The position numbers and the translations under genes are program-made. Under the pieces are notes generated by a model. That model was given only the letters and a program-made list of their open reading frames with translations, ran no database searches and was not told where the DNA came from. Positions 8,888-16,778 of a stretch of DNA of 64,000 nt are shown piece by piece (positions within the stretch are counted from its first letter, which is position 1; each line of letters opens with the position of its first letter). This DNA is from Dyadobacter psychrotolerans (GTDB lineage Bacteria; Bacteroidota; Bacteroidia; Cytophagales; Spirosomataceae), in assembly GCF_004349265.1 (NCBI RefSeq), contig NZ_SMFL01000003.1, forward strand, positions 620,001 to 684,000, read 5' to 3'.

Positions 8888-10190
8888 GCGTTTTTTACTG
8901 GCCTGCCTGATTACCGGTTCACACTTCGCTCTTGCGCAAAGTCATAAATTTGATTTTGGAACTGGAAAAGTCGAGAAGGGATATGTACAGGTAACGCCTG
9001 AAATGCTTTACAGCGCTGCCAAAGGTTTTGGTTTTTTACCAGGAACGGTCGTTAGAAGTGTAAATGGCAAAGGCAAAAATAATTTGCAGTCTGACTATGT
9101 TACGGCGGATTCTGCTTTTTTCTTTTCAGTCAAAATTCCAGAGGGAAATTATGATGTAAAACTGATTACCGGGGATGAAAACGGCACATCTGAAACAACC
9201 ATGAAAGTTGAATGCAGAAGGTTGATGCTCGAAAATATCAATACAAAAACCGGTGAATTTGCTACCTCCGTTTTCACAGCAAATGTCAGAACACCGCAGA
9301 TTAATGCAAGCGAAAAAATAACTTTGAAGCCGCGTGAGTTCGATTATTTACATTGGGACGACCAGCTTACATTCGAGTTCACCGGAAAACAGCCCAAAAT
9401 ATGTGCGCTGGAAATTACCAGAAACGAAACAGCAAAAACCATTTTCCTTGCAGGTAATTCAACCGTAGTTGACCAGGCCATTGAACCTTTTGCGTCGTGG
9501 GGACAAATGATTCCCAGATTTTTTCAATCTAAGTCGGTTGTTGTTGCTAATTACGCTGAATCAGGAGAATCCCTTCGCAGTTTTTTTGGTGCAAAGCGCT
9601 CATCCAAGATTCTTTCGCAAATGAAAAAGGGAGATTACCTTTTTATTGAATTTGCACATAACGACCAGAAACAAAAAGATCTGCTTCCTTTTGTGGGTTA
9701 CAAAGCCCTGCTCGAAAAATTTATTAATGAAGCCAGAGCAAAAGGAGGCATTCCTGTTTTGGTAACATCGATGCATCGAAGAAGTTTTGATTCGACCGGC
9801 CACATCATCAATACACTTGGCGACTTTCCCGAAGCAATGCGGCAAACTGCCAAAGAGCAAAACGTAGGGCTGATCGACCTCAATGCTATGAGTAAAATAC
9901 TTTGGGAAGCTATGGGAGAGGAAAACTCCAAGAAAGCTTTTGTTCATTTTGCTGCAAACAGTTTTCCCGGACAAAAAGAAGCCTTTAAGGACAACACGCA
10001 CTTCACCAATTACGGTGCATACCAGCTGGCCAAATGTATTATTGAAGGAATTAAAAAAACAGGTTCTGACCTTGCTTCCTATCTGCTTCCAGGACTGCCA
10101 GCTTATTATCCCGCACATCCGGACAGTTATTCGGATTTTAATTTTCCGCTAAGTCCATTGGTAAAAACGGTTAAACCGGATGGGAATTAA
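8853..10190 (+). CDS. Rhamnogalacturonan acetylesterase-like SGNH hydrolase, CE12, with N-terminal beta domain
   Basis: Protein of 445 residues. The N-terminus (NCCKKSRRFLLACLITGSHFALAQ) is a signal peptide. Residues about 30-190 form a beta-rich domain starting HKFDFGTGKVEKGY, as in the galactose-binding-like module attached to many CE12 enzymes. The SGNH block motifs follow: AGNSTV with Ser203, ANYAESG, FIEFAHNDQ and, near the end, KDNTHFTNYGA. The block I motif is GNS rather than the usual GDS. The expected reaction is removal of acetyl groups from galacturonate in rhamnogalacturonan. The start at 8853 lies inside the GH105 gene; no later in-frame Met would leave a signal peptide. Confidence 0.82.
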   Translation: MIVLFNCCKKSRRFLLACLITGSHFALAQSHKFDFGTGKVEKGYVQVTPEMLYSAAKGFGFLPGTVVRSVNGKGKNNLQSDYVTADSAFFFSVKIPEGNYDVKLITGDENGTSETTMKVECRRLMLENINTKTGEFATSVFTANVRTPQINASEKITLKPREFDYLHWDDQLTFEFTGKQPKICALEITRNETAKTIFLAGNSTVVDQAIEPFASWGQMIPRFFQSKSVVVANYAESGESLRSFFGAKRSSKILSQMKKGDYLFIEFAHNDQKQKDLLPFVGYKALLEKFINEARAKGGIPVLVTSMHRRSFDSTGHIINTLGDFPEAMRQTAKEQNVGLIDLNAMSKILWEAMGEENSKKAFVHFAANSFPGQKEAFKDNTHFTNYGAYQLAKCIIEGIKKTGSDLASYLLPGLPAYYPAHPDSYSDFNFPLSPLVKTVKPDGN

Positions 10191-12463
10191 CGTTTTATAA
10201 ATTTAACAGATTTAATGATTGGATTATCGCCCGATTCCAGTTGTAAGACATAAATCCCTGATGGTAAATGAGATACTTTCAACTGATTCTGGTTTGCAAT
10301 TTTTCCATTTAATAGCAACTCACCGCTCAGATTAAAGATTTTGTAACGAAAAAAGGTAACCTGTTCTTTTGGAACCGTAAGACTTAAATAATCCTCAACA
10401 GGATTAGGAGAGATAAAGATTTCCTGTGACGTTTTATCAAAACAGCTACTTTGTAAAATTCTTGTAAGCTGCGTTTTTCCGTCCAGATCAAATTCCCGGA
10501 TTCGGTAATAAGACCGTTCATTTTTGACATTTTGATCCAGGAAAGCATAGCTTTTAAGTTCCGTACTATTTCCCGCTGCTTTTACCATACCAATTGATTC
10601 CCAATTGATGGCGTCCGCACTTTTTTGTATTTCAAAGAATTCAGAATTGAGTTCATGTGAAGTTTGCCAGCTAACCTCCGGTCCTTCTATTTTGCAGTTG
10701 ATTTTGGTATAAGTAAAAGTTACCGGAAGAGGACCTGAAATTTTAGTAATCGTATTATTGCGGGTAATGAGCCAATAGTCTGGGTCGATTGTAACGGACT
10801 CTGCCAGAAAACCAACATCCTCAATAAAGAATTGTCCGTTTTGTGTGTTGTTGGCAATAACCATTTTTTCCTGTCCTGCTGCGTTTTTAAACAATAAAGG
10901 AACCGGAAGCTGAAAAAAGGCAACGGAAGAATGTGAAGTTGTTTGATTTAACTTAAACTGAACCACATTGCCAGAAGCCGACCATTCCAATTGATAAGAC
11001 GGATGACCTTGTCCAATATACCACTGATTGAAAAAATAGGTAAGATCTTTCCCGCTGGCTGATTCGAGATGTTGTTTCAGATTCTCTGTTTTGGCAAAAT
11101 TATAAGCTAATGAAGGATCATTAAGATAATTTCTGACCGCAGTGTAAAATACAGCGTCACCTAAAATCCAGCGCAACATATACAACAAATGCGATCCTTT
11201 ATTATAACTGAGCCTAAAATTAAAGATGCGGCTAATATTTGTGACATTATCTACCCTTACCGAACCATCCGGCGAATCGGTAATAAGTCTAATGTCGGTA
11301 GCCCGTGTTGACCGGACGGTGAGCGGATATTTATTTTCCATATAAATACTGGACAGGTAGGTTGCGAAACCTTCACTAAGCCAGATATCCTCCCAATTCC
11401 CACAAGTAACCTTGTCACCAAACCACTGATGCCCTAATTCATGAGCTATAAGAACTTCGCTAGAACTTACAATAAAGGAGTTTGTCTGATGCTCCATGCC
11501 TCCGCCCCAGCCAAATTGCACATGACCATACTTCTCTTCGGCAAAGGGATAAGTGCCAAAAATATTGCTATATAACTGCAGACCGTCCAAAGCGTACTGC
11601 TCCCCTTCCTGAAACGAATTAAGATTTTCAGGATAACAAAAAGTCTGCATGGGTAAATTAACCGAACCAAGGGAAACACTATTGTTTAAAACCGTATAAT
11701 TTGTAACGGCAAAACAGACCAGATAACTTACTATTGGATAAGCATGTTTCCAGTGTGTACGGCTTTTATTTCCTTCAACCGCTTTTATACTTTTCAGTAA
11801 ACCGTTCGCAGCTGCCTTGTAGATGTCGGGGTGGGTGATGTAAATATCAATCCCATCGTCGGCTTTATCTTCCAGACCGTTTTTACAAGGCCACCAGTCA
11901 CGGCTTCCGAAAGGCTCACTTAACGTCCACATTCCCGGTATCGCCGGATTTCCGTGGGAAGAAATAATAAAAGAACCGTTTCCTGAACTTGGCGGAACGC
12001 CTTCATAAATAACGCTGACAGAATCCAGCGTACCTATGGATATAGATGAAGGAAAATTTATCTGTAAAGCATCGTTTGTATGAGATGTCGAAAGCGGAAC
12101 CCCTCTTTGTAAAACCTGGGTAACAGAAAGGGAATTAACCAGATCAAAAGTGATACTGACAGCCGGACTCGTGATAACGAAATATGCAGTTACTTTACCT
12201 TTTATGTAATTAACGGCAGGGTCGACTTCCCATTCGGCACGGTAATATTTTATATCAAAATTCGTAGAAGCACTGGTCAATGCTGCCATGTTACGTGCAT
12301 TGAAAAGTTTCTGATGACTCTCCCGTTCCATGGCTGAGATATCGGCCGTGGAGAAATTTGCTTTGGCTGGGGAATCAATAAAACCAGGTAGCAGGTGTGC
12401 GTCTTTCTGAGCAAAAACGCAGGTGACAACAAGAAGAAGAATCAGAAGAAGAATAGTGCGCAT
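10187..12463 (-). CDS. Secreted M1 family metallopeptidase with T9SS sorting domain
   Basis: Protein of 758 residues starting MRTILLLILLLVVTCVFAQ, a clear signal peptide. The zinc site is HELGH (341-345) plus E364 in SEGFATY, that is HEXXH-x18-E; GGGMEHQ just before it replaces the usual GAMEN exopeptidase motif. The last 75 or so residues (SPNPVEDYLSL to SVKFIKR) are a type IX secretion C-terminal sorting domain, so the enzyme should be carried to the cell surface or medium. Between them lies a beta-rich stretch with EVSWQTSHELNSEFFEIQ, common in T9SS cargo. An upstream in-frame Met at 12544 lies before the likely promoter and is rejected. The stop overlaps that of the CE12 gene. Confidence 0.88.
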   Translation of the reverse strand: MRTILLLILLLVVTCVFAQKDAHLLPGFIDSPAKANFSTADISAMERESHQKLFNARNMAALTSASTNFDIKYYRAEWEVDPAVNYIKGKVTAYFVITSPAVSITFDLVNSLSVTQVLQRGVPLSTSHTNDALQINFPSSISIGTLDSVSVIYEGVPPSSGNGSFIISSHGNPAIPGMWTLSEPFGSRDWWPCKNGLEDKADDGIDIYITHPDIYKAAANGLLKSIKAVEGNKSRTHWKHAYPIVSYLVCFAVTNYTVLNNSVSLGSVNLPMQTFCYPENLNSFQEGEQYALDGLQLYSNIFGTYPFAEEKYGHVQFGWGGGMEHQTNSFIVSSSEVLIAHELGHQWFGDKVTCGNWEDIWLSEGFATYLSSIYMENKYPLTVRSTRATDIRLITDSPDGSVRVDNVTNISRIFNFRLSYNKGSHLLYMLRWILGDAVFYTAVRNYLNDPSLAYNFAKTENLKQHLESASGKDLTYFFNQWYIGQGHPSYQLEWSASGNVVQFKLNQTTSHSSVAFFQLPVPLLFKNAAGQEKMVIANNTQNGQFFIEDVGFLAESVTIDPDYWLITRNNTITKISGPLPVTFTYTKINCKIEGPEVSWQTSHELNSEFFEIQKSADAINWESIGMVKAAGNSTELKSYAFLDQNVKNERSYYRIREFDLDGKTQLTRILQSSCFDKTSQEIFISPNPVEDYLSLTVPKEQVTFFRYKIFNLSGELLLNGKIANQNQLKVSHLPSGIYVLQLESGDNPIIKSVKFIKR

Positions 12464-12513
12464 AAAATTTAAATTATGCATAAAGATATGATTTATAGCT
12501 AAATCCACACTAC

Positions 12514-12521
12514 CAAAATTA
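12514..12521 (-). promoter_or_regulatory. Candidate -7 element of the M1 peptidase gene
   Basis: On the minus strand TAATTTTG fits TAnnTTTG, about 50 bases before the ATG at 12463. No TTG is found at the expected -33 distance. Confidence 0.35.
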
Positions 12522-12523
12522 AA

Positions 12524-12567
12524 AAGCCTGGCGTCGGAACCCATTTAAGATCCATGACGTCAGGCTT
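12524..12567 (-). terminator. Rho-independent terminator of the M28 peptidase gene
   Basis: A 12-bp inverted repeat with one G-T wobble (12524-12535 with 12556-12567), followed on the minus strand by a T-rich stretch. It lies 20 bases after the stop of the gene at 12587-14137. Confidence 0.75.
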
Positions 12568-12586
12568 GTTAATAACGATGTCAATT

Positions 12587-14137
12587 TTAGTCAATTCCCC
12601 CTTTGCGGGTTGCTTTCCTTATTTCAGGCCAAACACCCGGCTCTCCCTTTGAATTAAGCGGCAGTACGCTTTTGTCACGGGAAGTTTTTACAGGATCTTC
12701 ACTCGCCTGATAAGCCAGAATTGCAGCCAGGATCGCGTTGTTACGCACATCGTCAAACACAATTTTATCATACGTATCGCGGTTGGTGTGCCAGGTATAA
12801 GTTCCATAAGACCAGTTTAAAGAACTCAGTGAAAAAGCAGGAGCACCCGCTGCAACAAAAGAAGCAAAGTCAGATCCGCCCCCACCCGGAGCGCCCGGAA
12901 AACGTGTTTCGATTGGTGTTCTGATCGGCTCAGGAACTTTGGACAGCCAGCGTCCCAGATAGTCGTATGCGTTAAGAAAACCCTGACCGCTCATATTTAC
13001 AACTCTTCCGGTACCATTATCCTGATTGAATAAGGCCTGAATATTTTTTACAATTTCAGGATGATCTTCGACAAATGCACGTGAGCCGTTCAATCCCTGC
13101 TCTTCGCTTCCCCAGTGACCAACTAAAATTGTTCTTTTTGGATTAGGATACATTTTTTTCAGAATACGCATTGCTTCCATCATCACGATGGTGCCAGTTC
13201 CGTTATCCGTAGCACCTGTTCCGCCGTCCCAGGAGTCAAAATGGGCAGATAAGATTACATATTCTTCCGGTCTCTCGGTTCCTTTTATTTCAGCAATTGT
13301 ATTAAAAGTAGGAACAACGCCCATGTCCTTTGCGTCTGCACGCACGCTTATTTTTGGTGTGTGCCCCGACTCTGCAAGCCGGTACAAAAGGCCATAATCT
13401 TCGAGTGAAATATCAATGGTAGGAATTTTTTTAGTATTGGCACCGAAGATTTTATTGGCACCGAACCCTTTCGACCAATAAGACATTACAATCCCCGCAG
13501 CACCTGCTTTTTCCAGAGCTACCGGAAGTGTGCGGCCATTAAGTCCTGTTTTAGCAATCCGTTTTGTCCATGCTTCAGTCAATGCATCGCGATCTTTTTT
13601 CATTTTGTCAAAAGATTCCTTCGTTGCGAATTCCTGCCAGTTGTAGTCAGGACGGCCGGTTGGCTGGTTCATGCTGATCATGACAAACTTCCCTTTTGCC
13701 GTTGGCAGCCATTTTTGAAAAGCAACAGAATCCGCCAGATCCGGAACAATTACCACCTCTGCAACGACTGCTTTATTACCCGTTCCCGGGCTCCATGCCA
13801 GCTGCATACCTTCCAGTGACTTCACCCTTGGCGAAACCATGTCAATGTGTGAAGCACCTCGTTCCCATCCACGCCATTCACCCCATTTTTCATTTTTTGC
13901 TGAGATGTCCCAGCTTTTGTATTTGGCAACAGCCCAGTCATTCGCCTGCTGCATTTGTGGCGTACCCACCAGCCTCGGGCCGATCACGTCCATAAGTTCA
14001 TGTGCCAGTTTTTCAAGCTGCGAATTTTCTGTCGCCTCTTTAACGATACCGTCCACAACCGGATCTTTTTTCTGTGCAATACTGGCATTACCGTAAAGCA
14101 AAATGACCAGCACAAAAAAGCAGGATAATTTTTTCAT
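12587..14137 (-). CDS. Exported M28 family peptidase with PA domain (carboxypeptidase Q-like)
   Basis: Protein of 516 residues with a signal peptide (MKKLSCFFVLVILLYGNASIAQ). Motifs of the M28 two-zinc site are visible in order: SAHFDSW (His-x-Asp), GATDNGTG (Asp), GSEEQGLNGS (Glu-Glu), NQDNGTG (Asp) and TWHTNRDTYD (His). A protease-associated insert lies between about 120 and 270 (VVIVPDLADS, GAAGIVMSYWSKG). In the family, such enzymes release single residues or dipeptides; carboxypeptidase Q has the same layout. Export suggests periplasmic or surface peptide digestion, as for the M1 peptidase next to it on the same strand. Confidence 0.87.
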   Translation of the reverse strand: MKKLSCFFVLVILLYGNASIAQKKDPVVDGIVKEATENSQLEKLAHELMDVIGPRLVGTPQMQQANDWAVAKYKSWDISAKNEKWGEWRGWERGASHIDMVSPRVKSLEGMQLAWSPGTGNKAVVAEVVIVPDLADSVAFQKWLPTAKGKFVMISMNQPTGRPDYNWQEFATKESFDKMKKDRDALTEAWTKRIAKTGLNGRTLPVALEKAGAAGIVMSYWSKGFGANKIFGANTKKIPTIDISLEDYGLLYRLAESGHTPKISVRADAKDMGVVPTFNTIAEIKGTERPEEYVILSAHFDSWDGGTGATDNGTGTIVMMEAMRILKKMYPNPKRTILVGHWGSEEQGLNGSRAFVEDHPEIVKNIQALFNQDNGTGRVVNMSGQGFLNAYDYLGRWLSKVPEPIRTPIETRFPGAPGGGGSDFASFVAAGAPAFSLSSLNWSYGTYTWHTNRDTYDKIVFDDVRNNAILAAILAYQASEDPVKTSRDKSVLPLNSKGEPGVWPEIRKATRKGGID

Positions 14138-14433
14138 AGATTAAATGGTTTGAAAAGATTTGTTTTCTGCCCGAAATTATAAAATCCGTTTGGCCATTTT
14201 ATATTATAACAAAATATTAAAACTCAATCCACCAAAAATACCAATGTTACCTAAAGAATACTCCGGTTAATAACTTCCTGCCACAAGAACAAAAGATTTG
14301 CGGTATAGTCATATAGATTGCGTCTGTTTTGCCGTTGGCAGTTAACACCAGATCTTAAATCATATCCGACTAAGTGCATGAATTAAACTTTACAGGAAAA
14401 CTTTCCGGCAAAATTTATCTTAAACCATGTAAA
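14138..14433. other. Intergenic region between divergent M28 peptidase and ACP genes
   Basis: About 300 AT-rich bases between two divergent genes. It must hold both promoters, but I found no clean TTG/TAnnTTTG pair, RNA gene or repeat here. Confidence 0.5.
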
Positions 14434-14670
14434 ATGAAAGAGCAACTTCGTACCTTATTATCTGCAACAACAGGCCTACCCGGCTCATCAATCACCGACG
14501 ACGCCAGTCTGACGCACGATCTGGGGCTTGATAGTCTGGACACCGTTGACCTGGTACTTCAAATGGAAGATCAGTTCAAAATCAGTATTCCGGATGAAGA
14601 TTACCCAAAACTGAAAACTGTAAGGTCGATTTATGAATATATGCAGCAAAAAGTGACGGTTGCGTCATAA
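14434..14670 (+). CDS. Acyl carrier protein
   Basis: Protein of 78 residues, the usual ACP size. HDLGLDSLDTVDLVLQME contains the DSLD phosphopantetheine attachment motif (Ser near residue 36). The first helix (KEQLRTLLSATTG) and last helix (VRSIYEYMQQKV) fit the four-helix ACP fold. The frame is open back to 14374, but ATG 14434 gives the family start. It lacks the neighbours of the housekeeping acpP-fabF operon, so it may be a second, specialised ACP; a fabF paralogue lies 5 kb away on the other strand. Confidence 0.87.
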   Translation: MKEQLRTLLSATTGLPGSSITDDASLTHDLGLDSLDTVDLVLQMEDQFKISIPDEDYPKLKTVRSIYEYMQQKVTVAS

Positions 14671-14695
14671 AGCAGTCGAAGAACAAAGCGTTCTT

Positions 14696-14956
14696 ATGGC
14701 AAACCGTTCTCATTTCAAATTTTCGACTCATGCTCTGGAGCAAATGTTTATTCGGGAGATTTCTGCTGAAGAAATAATGGAAGTTATTTATGATCCGGAT
14801 GCAATTTACAAAGAAGAAAACGAGCATTTAATCTATCAAAAAGTCTTAACCAGGAATGGTGCGGATTTCTTATACCGGGTTTTTGTAAACCCAGACAAAA
14901 TTCCTAACTTGATTAAAACAGCTTATCGAACATCTAAAATTAACAAGTATCTATGA
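14696..14956 (+). CDS. DUF4258 protein, putative toxin
   Basis: Protein of 86 residues. HFKFSTHALEQMFIREISAEEIMEVI followed by a turn and strands (KVLTRNGADFLYRVFV) is the DUF4258 pattern: a His-Ala-x-x-Met/Arg helix then a small beta sheet, related to RelE-like small proteins. Start at 14696 is preferred over 14660, which would overlap the ACP gene. Its stop overlaps the start of the DUF2283 gene (ATGA), and such pairs are regarded as putative toxin-antitoxin modules. Function is inferred from this pairing only. Confidence 0.7.
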   Translation: MANRSHFKFSTHALEQMFIREISAEEIMEVIYDPDAIYKEENEHLIYQKVLTRNGADFLYRVFVNPDKIPNLIKTAYRTSKINKYL

Positions 14957-15147
14957 AAGTGAAATATGATAAAGAAACTGACATTTTATCGATTCGGCTA
15001 AGTAATTTAATGGTAGCTGAGTCAGACGAAGATAAAAAAGGGGTCATCCTTGACTATAGCGCCGATGGGCTTTTGGTAGGTATTGAAATATTAAATGCAT
15101 CTAAATCAGATATTCATCCTTCAAAAGTGGAGTATGAGTTTGCTTAA
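14953..15147 (+). CDS. DUF2283 protein, putative antitoxin partner
   Basis: Protein of 64 residues beginning MKVKYDKETDILSIRLS and continuing GVILDYSADGLLVGIEILNAS, which is the core of DUF2283 (a short beta-hairpin unit with Tyr-Asp-x-x-x-Asp-x-Leu and Gly-x-Glu-Ile-Leu-x-Ala-Ser). It overlaps the DUF4258 gene by four bases, so the two are translationally coupled. Antitoxin role is inferred from the association. Confidence 0.75.
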   Translation: MKVKYDKETDILSIRLSNLMVAESDEDKKGVILDYSADGLLVGIEILNASKSDIHPSKVEYEFA

Positions 15148-15213
15148 CTTAATATGAAAAACCTGTTGGGTGGCTGACGTCCTTTTTTTGTAAATTGGCC
15201 TTTTCTACTTTGA

Positions 15214-16125
15214 ATGGGTTCAAGAATTATTCAATTCGTTTTTTTTGCCAATTATTTTGTTGGCCTGCTGGCAGTAGCGCTGTCCGTTGAAACCGTATTT
15301 CAGTTAGAGTTTCCCCATAATTCTCCGGTATATTACGTGTTGTTGTTTTCAGCAACCGTAATGTACTATACTTATGCGTATTCCGGAGCGGCCGGTTCTG
15401 CCGTATCAGCCAATCCCCGAACAGAATGGTACCGTAATCATCGGGATTTTATTAAGCAAAGCCAAAAAATACTTTTCCTGATCTGCCTGATTTCAGTATC
15501 TGTTATCTTTTTCAGATATTATACAGAAATCTTTTCGATGCCCTTGGCCTACTGGCTGATGCTCTCCACCATTCCACTTGCCGCTGTTTTATATTATGGC
15601 TTACTTCCTTCGTCCTTCAACTTACGAAATACAGGCTGGTTTAAAGCTTTTGTAATCGGTTTTGTCTGGGCTGGCTGTGTGAACATCCTTCCGGTAACGA
15701 TGCTCCGGATTGAACATGGAATTTACATAGCAGATCCGGGTTTTATGCTCTGGCTTTTTATAAAAAACTGGATGTTCTGTACCGTCAACGCCATCATGTT
15801 TGATATCAAAGATTACGAAGATGATGCCAATAAACAACTTAAAACTTTTGTCGTAAGGATTGGTTTGAGGAAAACAATATTTTATGTCATCATCCCGCTT
15901 TTACTGATTGGGGTCCTATCTCTTTTAATTTTCACACACTACAAAAACTTTAAACCCCTCACCATTGCCTTTAATCTCATCCCTTTTCTAAGTTTACTTT
16001 TTGTCGCCTACTCTTTACAACGACCTAAAAGGATCTTATACTATCTGATCGTAATTGACGGATTGTTGTTGGTAAAAGCGATTTGCGGTATTTCTGGAAT
16101 GGTTTTGATGAGGTATATGGATTAG
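15214..16125 (+). CDS. UbiA-like multi-pass membrane protein
   Basis: Protein of 303 residues with about eight or nine hydrophobic helices. The cytosolic loop MFDIKDYEDDANKQLKTFVV resembles the second Asp-rich motif of UbiA prenyltransferases (Asp-x-x-Asp-Tyr-Glu-x-Asp, then K-T-x-x-V at the loop end). The first motif, normally Asn-Asp-x-x-Asp, is not recognisable; the matching place reads SGAAGSAVSANPRTEW. It may therefore be a degenerate or specialised member. A methyltransferase gene follows after 17 bases, which would suit modification of a lipid or quinone. Substrate unknown. Confidence 0.6.
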   Translation: MGSRIIQFVFFANYFVGLLAVALSVETVFQLEFPHNSPVYYVLLFSATVMYYTYAYSGAAGSAVSANPRTEWYRNHRDFIKQSQKILFLICLISVSVIFFRYYTEIFSMPLAYWLMLSTIPLAAVLYYGLLPSSFNLRNTGWFKAFVIGFVWAGCVNILPVTMLRIEHGIYIADPGFMLWLFIKNWMFCTVNAIMFDIKDYEDDANKQLKTFVVRIGLRKTIFYVIIPLLLIGVLSLLIFTHYKNFKPLTIAFNLIPFLSLLFVAYSLQRPKRILYYLIVIDGLLLVKAICGISGMVLMRYMD

Positions 16126-16142
16126 ATCACACACACACTTTT

Positions 16143-16778
16143 ATGAAAAATAATTATGATCACATTGCAGGCAACTATGATTGGCTTAGCAGGGTCATTT
16201 TCGGTCGCCAGCTTATATCATCGCAAACCTGTCTTTTACAGCATATTCCTGCGGGAAGCAAAATTCTCATAGCCGGTGGCGGAACCGGCTGGATTCTGGA
16301 GGAAATATCAAAAATTCATTCGTCAGGACTTTCGATCACTTATGTAGAAATATCACAAAAAATGATTCAGCTGGCTGAAAGACGAAATACCGGACAAAAT
16401 CAGGTTAATTTTATTAATGCCGCGATTGAAGACTTCGTTACCACAAAGCAGTACGACATCATTTTCACAGCTTTTTTATTCGATAACTTTGAGGAAGAAA
16501 AAATCTCACTTGTCTTCGAAAATCTGTCCCGAATGCTTGACAGGCATGGAAAATGGCTGTTTGCCGATTTTTTTATTGATAAAAATCAAAGCAGCTGGTG
16601 GCAAAAACTCTTGCTAAAAGTGATGCTGATTTTTTTTAGGATTGTATCTGACATTGAAGCATCAGCACTCACACCCACAGACCCCTATTTCGAAACCGGC
16701 CATTTTCATAAAATGTTTGAATACAGCCATTTTAGCGGATTTATCCGTTCCTATGTTTATGTCCGGATCTTAAAATAA
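16143..16778 (+). CDS. Class I SAM-dependent methyltransferase
   Basis: Protein of 211 residues. NYDHIAGNYDWLSRVIFG resembles the start of UbiE/COQ5-type methyltransferases. Motif I is ILIAGGGTGWILEEI (about 38-52), followed by the acidic end of beta2 (TYVEISQKMIQLA) and motif post-I (YDIIFTAFLFDNF). The start at 16143 is chosen because the frame upstream runs into the UbiA-like gene. The pairing with a UbiA-like protein suggests action on a prenylated or lipid substrate; this is inference. The 3' end overlaps the bestrophin gene of the opposite strand by nine bases. Confidence 0.78.
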   Translation: MKNNYDHIAGNYDWLSRVIFGRQLISSQTCLLQHIPAGSKILIAGGGTGWILEEISKIHSSGLSITYVEISQKMIQLAERRNTGQNQVNFINAAIEDFVTTKQYDIIFTAFLFDNFEEEKISLVFENLSRMLDRHGKWLFADFFIDKNQSSWWQKLLLKVMLIFFRIVSDIEASALTPTDPYFETGHFHKMFEYSHFSGFIRSYVYVRILK

